64,000 bases of DNA from Bedellia somnulentella (Eukaryota; Arthropoda; Insecta; Lepidoptera; Bedelliidae), in NCBI GenBank assembly GCA_963576735.1, contig OY755187.1, positions 1,240,001-1,304,000 on the forward strand. The letters are read 5' to 3'. The notes beneath the pieces are model-generated. The model saw nothing but the letters and a program-made list of their open reading frames with translations. It searched no databases and was not told the DNA's origin. Made by a program: the position numbers and the translations under genes. Position 1 is the stretch's first letter, and every line of letters begins with the position of its first letter. Shown one piece after another: positions 18,001-30,000 of this stretch.

Positions 18001-21000
18001 CGTACTTAACATATTTAAAAAAGTATATGATTGAAAACATGACTGCGTACCTTACCATATTTATAACGCAAAAAGCGTTTGTTTTTTTAAAGAAAAAGAG
18101 ATAAATGTATACAAAAGTTAAATCAAACATGATGTGGAGAGGTAATCTGGCAACATTAATCAAAAATTATGCAAGGAGGATTATGGAACTATAATAATGC
18201 GGTAAAATATATATCGAATGAAACAAAATAAATAAAATTAAGGTATACGGACGCCAAAACAAACATCATGTGTTCGATTTTATGTTATCTGACGTCCGTA
18301 TACTTACTGGTGTAACTGAAACTGGTAATTTTTGTTGGTTTTGGTCTACAACTACATCATCAGCTGAAAGTATAAATAATCGAAGATAGGGTGTTCCATT
18401 CTGTTGTGTTTATAGTATTTTCTAAGATTTTCACGATTGCACATTATAATTAAAACAACTATTTGATTTTCGGATATTTTAATCGCGTGTAATTACATTA
18501 TTTTTAAAGCCCGACGTTTTGAAAACTTTTCAGTTATCATGGTCACGGGAAGACTGAGGTGTTATTTGTCATTATATAGTACTATAAAATTATTAATACT
18601 AACTACCTTCACAAAATTTTAAGTTACATTTGCGTTTAATATTTGCTATGTACAGAAAGAGCTAATGTTATCTGGAGTCTTGCTAGTGTTCTTCCCTCGC
18701 TTAGTTGTGCTAATGATCGGGTTCCAAGCAGGTGGTAATTGCCAACCATCATCTCTATTGAAGTTTGGATGTTTCTTTATTTCAATAGATTCGCGTATCA
18801 TTCTAGGTATCAATCGATTCTCTTTTGCTAGAATTGTAGGTTTGTCATAATATAAAATTCAGGGGCAGGTCAAATCATAATGACAAATAACACCTCAGTC
18901 TTCCCGTGACCATGATAACTGAAAAGTTTTCGAAACGTCGGGCTTTAAAAATAATGTACCTAATTACACGCGATTAAAATATCCGAAAATCAAAAAGTTG
19001 TTTTAACTGTTGTGTTTATTTGTAGAAAAAAGTATCGTTGGTGATGGTTCTCAAACCGCATCGCCCAAAAGCCCCCTTTTAAGAACCCCGTGAGTAGAAA
19101 GTGTTACTGACATTCTGAGCCGGTACTACACGGGACTTTTACATGAAAAAATGAAAAAAATGAAAAAATGTTTATTTGTACCGCCATAGGTGATCGTCTT
19201 TTACAATTACATTACAATTTTAATCTATATAATTTATTCTTTATAATAAAGACGAAGTAGTTTATCTGTGGCCCCACGCTAGGTAAATCCTGTGTTGTGG
19301 GAGCCGTTTTAAACTAAACAATAAAATCGTGGCAGCTTATACCTGTAATTAAGTATTTAAATGGAATGATGTATGTGCATATTATATACATTTTATAAAT
19401 ATAAGATTATATAAAACTATTATATAAGTAATATTATTTTATATAAATAGGGATAAAGAAGAATTATGTAATAATAAATATGTAATTTATAATGAATACA
19501 ATAAAATAGTAACAAATATAAAAAATATTAACATCTTCAGTATAAATCTCTGATGTAAAAATTATAATTTAAATGATTATAGCTTCGGTTTGTTCATATG
19601 TGAGCTTCTCCAAAACTTCCGTAAGAGATTTTTTAACTTCCCTATCGCCTGTATTTTTAAGATTAATAAATTCAGTCATGCATACATACATACATATTTA
19701 TAGTAACACTACTAATTTAGAATAGACACATACATACATATACTCACGGCTATAAATCCCTTAACAGGGTAGCCAGAGCTTTGGAATGAGAACTTCCTCA
19801 GCCACTTTTGGAAGTTGTTTGGGTAAAAGATGGTGATAATAAATGTTTTTGGTGACGGGTCTCCAACCACATCGCCCAAAAATCACTTAAAAAGCCCCTA
19901 TACTCTTAGGCGCCTCTTACGATCACCCACGGGTAGAAATTCTAAGCCGACACTACATAGCAAATAAAATTTAGAACAAAATCTGTAATAAATCACATAA
20001 TCAACTAATCGTATAACCAACTTAAGCCAAAAAATAAGAAACAAAGGGTTACAATATTGGCATACTTTTCATTGATGAACATGTCTAAATCTAATGATTT
20101 TTATAATATGCTATAATATACAACATAAGAAAATACTCAATTGCTGACCCGACTTTACCCTAATAATGGAATATACCCTTTGTCAGGCTAATAAAAATGA
20201 GATTTTAAGACTAGCAGCACATGGATTACCGTTCACAATATATTTACATAACATAAACGTTCACGCCGCATATCCCCGAAGGAGTTGGCAGAGGTACTAA
20301 TACTTCTGAACATCACGTGACTTTGTCATCTGGTGTTCAGAGTACCCACGTTTTGCATGGACTACTCACGTGATAGGGGGTAGGCCTATAGCCTTTTTGT
20401 ACGAATAAACTGTCACATGACTAAGTACAACTCAGCCATGTGGGTTTCCTCACGATGTTTTCCCTCACCGTTAACAACCATGATAAATTAACCACACATA
20501 TGTCTTTAGAAAAGACAAATTGGTGTAGGCCCGACCCAGGATTTGAACACTAGTCGTTTGTAATAAATATAGTAAAGAAAAATTTCGACACAGGCCTCGG
20601 TATAATCGGAGATGTTCATTCACACAAACAAATCATAAAACAACCCGCCGATGCGATGAAACAAATGAATAGGTACTAAAGTACAAGAGATTTGTCAACG
20701 TCGCATTTCATTCCAAAAAACGCGGGATGCCAAAAACGCGGACCTATGAAAGTAATGTTTTCAACAACAGCGCCATCGAAATTGTTGACGAAAAGTGCTG
20801 GAACTCCGTTCAAATAAGACACATGCATATTCATGCAAAATTGGCGTCCAAAAAAAAAATTTTCTTCTTAGTTTCTCTTAGTCAGGTGATCACAGGGAAG
20901 AAGAATTTCGGTGTTTCCCATTCGACGTCCGTATATCGGACGCCAAAAGCAGGTGGACGCCACATTATATGCAAAAATCGACATAATGGACGCACAATAG

Positions 21001-21008
21001 GCTGCAGG

Positions 21009-21039
<31 letters not shown>

Positions 21040-24000
21040 GTGATATAGTGAATTTACACCTTTATTTTCAGTTATAAATACTAATTTCAGAAAGTTACTT
21101 GCTTGGCTTCAAATTATTTCGCTATACATTAAACCATTAATTTTACACATTAAGTTCACAACAATTGTATTTTCCAACAGTCTGAAACCGTAATAAATGA
21201 CCTATCAACATGTTGGAAAGAGAAGAAAGATTATGAAACAAAAGACATTACATTCACCTGCTCTCCCTTCCGGCTTTGTCTCATCAAAGACTTCCTAACC
21301 AACAAAGACATCATAAACAACATTGTGGATGACATGAACACGCTCGACTGGAACCGGAAGAAGATGGATTTATATGAGTATCATCAAACCGCTGATCTCG
21401 CTAATCTGACGTGGCAGAGAAGTATCAGAGGGATATACGAGTTGCTTAAGACTGATATCATGAATTGGGTAAGTTGAGTTAATGAATTCGAGTTTATATG
21501 AACATTGCCCTGTAGTGCTGGCTTACCTTGTCACTACCTTTTTGGTGACTAAGGGTATGGATGGGGCTTTTTTTAGTGGTTTTTGGGCGATGCAGTTGGA
21601 GATCCATCACCAATAATACTTTATTATTACCACTTTGTCCCCAATTAACTTGCAAATGTGGCTGATGAGTTTCTACCTCTCAAGCTCTGAAATTTGATTT
21701 GAGAATAAAATATTAAAATTCAGCACATTAACACAACCAAAAACCAATTCACTTAAATGTACTTTTAGCACAAGAAGACTCAAAGTTGACACAAATGATT
21801 GAAAATGTTGGATGTGGTTTTGTGATGTATATTTTAAAGTTCTTCAATAGTGAAATTTTTGTGAATTAATTTAAATATTTTAAAAAGTTCTTAGCTAGAA
21901 ACCTAGAGGTATACTGAGCAGAATAAATTTACAGAAGGTTTATGATAAAGTGATTAATAAAGTGGTTGTGGGAGGTGTTCTCCAAGCTCAGTTTAGGGAG
22001 TCAATTGATAGTGCATTAGCATCACTCTATGAGGATTCCATTGCTTGTATAAGAGTAAATGTCGAAAACAAAGACTGCTTTGCGATCTTTTAGGGTGTCC
22101 AAATATTTTCGTTGTTTAATTTGCTTTCATTGTTAAAATGCTGGGTCAGCTAGTGCCTACTATTCTGGGCACAAAAACTTGTGGAAAACTGTGCAATTAA
22201 TGCATGTCACGTTCTCCCTCGCACTTATGCTGTTTATGGATATCGTCACAATGTTGTAAAGATGCGCGTGGTTTCAATAAGTATGTTTATCGATACTAAT
22301 AGGCGTTGAGTTTATTATATTAATTAACTACCTGACCCGACAGACTTCATACTCTCAAATTTTTTTATGACAAAGCTTAAGGCGTGTTTTCCGGTACTCT
22401 TATTTCAAGCAGCCGTGAATGTTTTACTGGTGAAATTTTTCCGGTATAAAAAGTATCCTATGTTAAAGTTTGGGTCATTATCTAGCATTCTGCCAAATTT
22501 CATTCATATACAACATGTATTTGAGGAGCCTGTTTGCCTCAAACACACACATCCAAACATCTAAACTTTCACATTTATAATGTTAATAAAAAAAAAGTTA
22601 CATAAACGTTAACATAAACGTTCACGCCGTTTATCCCCGAAGGGGTTGGCAGAGGTACCAATACTCCTGAACTCACATGGCAAGCGCCATCTAGTTTCCA
22701 GAGAAGGTACCCACGTTTTTCTTAGACAGTGTACTCACGTGATAGGGGGCAGGCCTATCGCCGTTTTGTACGAATACACTGTCACATGACTAAGTACAAC
22801 TCAGTCATGTGGGTTTCCTCACGATGTTTTCCCTCACCGTTAGCAACCATGATAAATTAACCACACATATGACTTTAGAAAAGACAAATTGGTGTAGGCC
22901 CGTCCCAGGATTGGAACTCACGCCCTTCTGTTTTTCGGGCGGGTGTTCTTACCCACTGGACTATCATGTCGCTTAAAAAAAAAGTTAATTTTTCAAAATA
23001 AAGTTAAATACTAACATTTTAAATTTATCATTAATCCGTTGCTTCGGAAGGTGTTCGTAAAGAGAAGAAGCAACAAAGAAACTCTTTACATTCATATTTT
23101 TTCATTTTTTCAAAATATGGATTGTACAATTTCAGTTTTTAAACATGTTTTTACTTTATAAAAGATTTTCTGTGCGACCAAACCAAACGCTAGTTTGACA
23201 TAATTAAAATAAATTGTCCATCACAAAAAATCAATCACATATCGTGAGAAGAAAAATCCTCACCAGACAATTATTCCTAGGATTAACGAGGGAAGATTTA
23301 TTAGCCAAATGATAATTGTACTAAATAATTGAAAAAAGTAGTCTTAGTTAAGTAATGTGTAATCTAATTGTAATATTTTTTTATTTGTACCATTAATTTG
23401 ATTTTATAAATATTTAAATTTAGTGATACTATCATTTTAATCTATAGTTCAATTAGTATTTTTACAATTATATCATTAGAAAACAAACAAATTATGATTT
23501 GTAATTCACAAATTTAAATAATAATGTAATTTATATAAACATAACTAAACTTCAGACGCCTTCAAAGGCAAAATATAGAAATGGACAGGAATTATCTTGT
23601 AAACATCTTTTATGTACCTATATTTCCTGAAGAAATAAATCATTTCATATCATTTCATTTAGCTTTAAAGACCCGGTCATGAGCGCGTTGGGTCCTTGTC
23701 GTTTAAAAAATCTTGAACACAGTACTAAGACTTCTTTAAAATCATGGCTTTAATTGCCTTTTTAAAAGATGCCACATGCAATTCCAATATGTCAGAAAGA
23801 AGTTCGTTAAACATTTTGAGGGATAGTCCCATAAAGGAGTTACCTGCTTTATTCCACTTCGGTACGTAAAGTTTCTCCTTATTTCAAATGTTAAAAGTAT
23901 GCCTATCACTAACTTTACTAAATTGGCCTATATTCTTTTTGGTATCCATTAAATTCACCAATATGTATTGGCAAGGGACAGTTAAAATGCCAATATCTTT

Positions 24001-27000
24001 AAATTTTTCGCGCAACGAATACCTCGACCTTAACATGTAAATAGATCGGATAGCTCGCTTTTGTAAGACAAAAACTTTATGAACATCAGCCGCTTTACCC
24101 CATAATAAAATACCGCACGACGTAATACTATGAAAATAACCGAAATAAACAATGCGAGCTGTTTCTATGTCTGCTATTTCTCTAATCTTACGCACGGCAT
24201 ACGCTGCTGAGCTCAGCCTTTTAGAAAGTTTTAGTATATGGGGTCCCCATACTCCCCATTGCAACTTAGAATCGATAATTATCCCTAGGAATTTTGTCTC
24301 TGTCACTAATTCTACTTTTTCACTGTCAATAACAATATTGCCATCAACTTGCCGAACATTCGGTAAGATAAATTTATTACTTTAACCAAAAACACGGCAT
24401 TCAGAATCAGGTTATTTACAGTAAATCAATGCAATACCAGTGAGATAGCTTTATTTACGTCATCAAGAGATGTAGAGGATCTCGCTACATTAAATATTAA
24501 AGATGTGTCATCTGCAAACATAACTATCTCAGAATACTTTTGTACCATAAATGGTAAATCCATACTAATATTATAAATGGGAAAGTGAGTTTGTTTGTTT
24601 GTTTGTTCCGCTTTCACGCCGTAAATACTGAACCGATTGCTTTGAAATTTTTCAGACGTGTAGTTAGAAGTCTAAATTAAATAATAGGGTACTTTTTATC
24701 CCGGAAAAAATATGTTCCCACGGGAAATCAAAAATATTGTTTGCTTACTAAATGCATTGGAGATGGCGCTGTGTATCGTTTAAAACAACGTAAAATATTG
24801 TAAACTAATATAAAAATCAAAATTTAGAAGCTTAATGGTACGGTAATGCATCCCCGAAAATAAGGAACTCCCGAGCCATGATGTACTATTTTTTTATCGT
24901 ATACATTTTTTTTTACATATACTTATATTGCAAACGAATATTAACATGTAAATATAGAAACTAAATGAAACGACGACGATTCCTTGAAACTAAGGAATCC
25001 GCAAGAGTTCTCATAGGAACATCAAAAAACCTAAACTCATATATGGCTCAAAATATTGCAGCGATTATTTTTATCATCGATGGAATTCACATCAGACACT
25101 TTGTTAATGTTCATTTTGGAAAGATGAAGGGGTTTCATCAATTTAAATGACAAATTTGTTTATCAATAGTAAGACTAATGTGAAATAAAGCGTAATAAAA
25201 ATTTGACACCGCCCCGGTAACGTCTCCGTGGCGTAGCGGTATAACTAACTACTATGAATATTTAATTAGAACTATTATGAATCAATCGTCCCGGGTTCGT
25301 ATCTCAGGTAATTCAAGCTTTTTGTAAAAAAAATTTTTGTCAGCTTAAAATAACACTATATATAATAATAACAAGCACTATCCCTTCAATTTAGCGATTA
25401 TTTTGGAAGGAGATCCACCACTAATCATCCCTATATTGCCGAGCAATCGCTGCAAGCTCTCCCACTATCACCAACGGTCAGTGTAGGGGGCAGCACCGGG
25501 CCGTCGCCGCAGCGCCAAACTACTATCCGTATCTGTACTTACTAGAGATATTCTCATTTCTGAACATAAAAACTTGGTATATTTGTTTCATGATTCTTAT
25601 GAACAATTAAAAAGGAATTTTTGGAACTCATCCCCTAACGGGTTGATATAGCAAATGAAAGTTAATATAGAGTTTTTTTACATTTTATAATAAAACTTGG
25701 TGCGATTGAATTTATGAAATCCAACTATCAATCATTCATGAATATATGCTAACAACCATAAATTCCATAAAAGGGTGGCCATAGCTTCGGAGATACTAAT
25801 TCTTCATCCAATTTTGGAAATATATTGATAAAAGATAGGTTAATAAAGGTTGTTAGTGATGGGTCACAAACTGCATCGCCCAACAATCACTTAAAAAGCC
25901 TCAATATCCTTTATGTCATTTACAACGCCCGCGGGATTATAAATATAAAAAACAGAAGTTGAGACAGTGTTTCGGTATTTTGGTATTATGTAAACTGGAT
26001 GCAAAAAATGAAGTCCACGCGGACGAAGTCGCGGGGCAAAAAGCTAGTCATTAATATAAATCAGAAACAGTAATGTACCAAGTATAGAACCTTGAGGAAC
26101 GCCCATCTCTATTTCCTATTACACTAATAGGATACTTGGTGCCCCAAAAAAATCGTTCATTAGTAATATTTGATTTATTTTTATTAATGCAAACAATGTA
26201 ATAAGGGAATGTGTACACACATGTGCAGCGTAACTTTATTTTACCCACTCGAACTTTATTTTATCGGAAGTCAATTTCATGTAGATCTCTTGTAAAATTT
26301 AAAAGTGATTTATGTCACGTTGGTATATACAAATCTATACATACATACTCACTATACTCACGGCCATAATCCCAAAAAGGGTTAGCCAGAGCTTTAGGAC
26401 TGGAAACTCTTCAGCCACATTTGGAAGTTGATAGAGGACAAGAAGTTAGAAATAAAGTATCGTTGGTGATTATTCTTCAACCGCGTATCCCAAAAACCGC
26501 TTAAAAACCCCATACCCTTAGTCGCCTCTCACGACACCCGTGGGTAGAAAGGGGTAGTGACATTCTAAGCTGCCAATCAACACAAACACCAGTACAAATC
26601 TATTTGGCTCCTAAAATATTTTTCTGATATCAATGATTTCTTTTCAGGTTTCCTCAGTAAGTGGCCTAGAACTAACATCAGTATCGGCTTCCTGTTCAAT
26701 GTATGGTCCTGGAGACCATCTCCTAGTGCATGATGATCTGATGGGGACAAGACGAGTTGCATTCATCCTGTATTTGGCCCCTTGGCCTGCGAGGCCTCGG
26801 CCTCCACGGTGGAGACGACGGGCTGGTGGAAAAGTGAGAATGTGTCCTTTTTTGGTGTTGATTTTATTGAATTAGGCACCAGCCATTTTTGGAATCTGAG
26901 TGGATTTTAATTTTATTGGTTTCCAACTACATTGCCCAGCAATCACTACAACCACGGGAATAAACAGTGGAACTAAAGAAAAATGTCTGTTACCCATTAC

Positions 27001-30000
27001 ACATAGTCTATTTGCCAGTAAAAGTCCTTTAAATCGATTCAGATGTTTTAGAGATTAGACAAAAGACAGATACATTATACATACATACATACATACATAT
27101 ACTCACGGGCTATATTTCCCTAGAAGGGGTAGCTAGAACTAAGGAATCATAAATTCCTCAGCCACTTTTGGAAGTTGAGTGGGGAAAAGATGGTAAAAAT
27201 AAAGGTTTTTGGTGATGGGTCTCCAACCGCATCGCCCAAAAATAAAAAAAGCCCCAATACCCTTAGTCGCCTCTTACGACACTCGTGGGTAGAAAGGGGT
27301 AGCGACATTCTAAGCCGGCACTACACGGCAAGATACATTATTCTTTTTATTTTGGTGTATGTTCCATATAAACGTTCATATGCATGTATTCAATATGGTT
27401 ATTCCACCACTACAAACAGAAACTCCTATTTTAATTATTTGTAATACATTTCGTTGACTTAGCAATGCATACCAAAAATCCTCGCTGCTCTTGCTTTGTT
27501 AGATACATCCCATTTATCAACATTACTATTAAATTTTCATACCTATTCCAGCCCCAACAAGACAATGGCGATGAAGACCAAGACATAACCGATGTAGAGG
27601 AAATCGAAGCCGGATGGACAGGCCGGCTAGGGGGTGCCCTCGAATGCCTCAATGGAAGTAAAGGGGAAGGGGGGCCAAGCCGGATAGTACTTCCTACTAA
27701 TAATATGATGGCATTGTTTCCTGTGGGCAGTGATACTTTTCATCAGGTAAGTAAATTGTTTCATATGGTATTGTGTTAGTAGGCTGTTTTATGTATAGAG
27801 TCAGCTAAGAATAGCACATACTTATTTCTTCCCGTGGGTATAGTACAAGTTACTAAGGGTACTGGAGTTTATAAAGTAATTTTTGGAAGTTTGGGTTTGA
27901 GACCCATCACAAACAACCTTTATTTTACAATCTTTCCTATCCAATTTCCAAAAGTGGCTTTTTTAAAAAAAGAGTATTTCTTAGTATTTTTTCAAAAAAT
28001 AAATCGATACTAGCGGGACTCCAACCCACGACAACCGGGTATACGCCCCCGTCGTTTTACCAACTGAGCTGTGGTATCAAGTGACCGATGGCACAAAAAA
28101 AAATATTTGCTTATTTCTTTACACCTTTACTGGTGTTAGCGCCATCTATTGCCGAATTATTACAACTCGGCTCGGATGTGTGGGTTCAAGTACTGCAAGT
28201 GTCAAAAATTTTCATTTGCTTAATTAATTAGTAATAATCCCCAGATGAGGTTTTCATGCAAAACAAAGCCTAGTAATTTAATATTATGCTTTATAATAAT
28301 ATCATTTTTGCAGGTAGAAGAAGTGTTATCCCTAGAACTTCCCCGGTTATCAATAAACGGTTGGTTCCATGGCCCGGGAGAGAACCAGGACCATACTGTC
28401 GAATATAAACCTCTGGAGAGACACCACCCTACAAACATGCCGGTAAGAACCTTATTTGATCACTTTTGTAGTGATAATAGTGTTTTTTTTTTGTGATTTG
28501 TTAATGATGTGGTGTGAAAGATGATATTGTAAAGATAGAAAATCTGGTGTTAAAAGGGGTAATTAGTCATTCTTAATAACTTTTACTGTGGTACCAACTT
28601 GATTAGAGCAACTTTACTTTTCTGAGAACCTCAACTGATTTGCATGGACTACTAATTTCGTACATTGACTATATTATACAGGAGACTCAATTGACTATTA
28701 ATTAGTTGCTGTGTAGTATTGGCTTAGAATAGCACTACCCCATTTCTTCCGGTGGGTGTACGTAAAAGGCGACTAACGGTATTGGGGCTTTTAAGGGATT
28801 TTTGGGCGATGCGGTTGGAGACCCATCACCAAGAACCTTTATTTCACCATCTATTCCCCACGCACCTTCCAAAAGTGGCTGAGGAATTTCTAATTCCTTA
28901 GCTCTGGCTACCCCTTTCTTGGGATTTATAGCCGTGAGTATATGTTTGTATGTATGTACTCAATTAACCTAATATTGCTTCACAAACCCACCACACCTAA
29001 AATCATTAACCATTTCAGATTCCCCTGGCCTCCACATACTTGAGCCACTTTTGGAAGTTAATTATAGAATATAGAACATCTTGTCTAATAGAATAGATTA
29101 ATAATCTAATATTCCTTCACAAACCCACCACATTTAATATTTACTACCATTTCAGATTCCCCTAGAACTATGGGTGTCTCCCACATACATGAGTCCTCGA
29201 GCTCGAAGCCAAATACAGACACAAGTGGAATCTAGCTCGGAAGTGTCTTTACAGGAGTTTCTACTTCCGGAACAATATCAGGCTGTTTTGGAAGCTTTGG
29301 CGCATCCTGGTTAGTATATAATTTTTTTGTTTTACACTAAAACGGTAATATTAGAAAAAAAAATTAGAAAAAAATAAAGATTTGTTTTAATAATATTTTG
29401 GTAGTGGAAAGCTATGGACTTTTAGTAGTAACAAAGGCTATGTTACATGACGCTAAATAGCAAAAGGGTTTAGCAGTAATCGTAAATGTGAGTGCAGTCG
29501 ATAATACAAAATATAAATCCCTAGTAGTAGTAGCCAGAGCTAAGGAATCAGAAATTCCTTAGTCACTTTTGGAAGTTGCATGGGGAATAGATGGTAAAAT
29601 AAAAGTTGTTGGTGATGGGTCTCCAACTGCATCACCCAAAAATCCCTTAAAAAGCCCTAATACCGTTAGTCGCCTCTTACGTACACCCACCGGCTGAAAT
29701 GGGGTAGTGCTATTCTAAGCCGACACTACACAGGCGGACAAAAGTTTTTATACATACTTTGCATACCAAAAATGGCACAAGGACGGACAAAAGTTTTCTA
29801 TAAATACATTGCGTATTTATTTCAATAAAAAATAGACAATATTGCTATGTATACAAAAAAATATATTGAAATTCTTCGCGATATCTTACATCCTTGTAGT
29901 TTGCCTGAAAGGTAATTAATACCCTTTATTTTATTTATTGCAGATGTAGAATGGGAATGGTGGGGCCCTTATACAGTACGGAAATGCAGAAGAATAAAGA

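Larger units (their letters stand above)
24559..26047 (+). mobile_element. Helitron-like element inserted in a LINE
   Basis: Begins TCCATACTAATATTATAAATG and ends CGGACGAAGTCGCGGGG then AAAAAGCTAG. It lies precisely between A24558 and T26048, and removing it restores the LINE reading YINDLPFM. 5' TC, 3' CTAG, a GC-rich hairpin-like motif (CGCG repeated) just before the 3' end and an A/T target are Helitron traits. No Rep/helicase is encoded, so it is non-autonomous. Confidence 0.75.

Noticed and set aside
18665..18850. 61-residue plus-strand ORF inside the inverted repeat
   Set aside because: The minus strand encodes the recognisable Penelope-like C-terminus, so the plus frame is a shadow.
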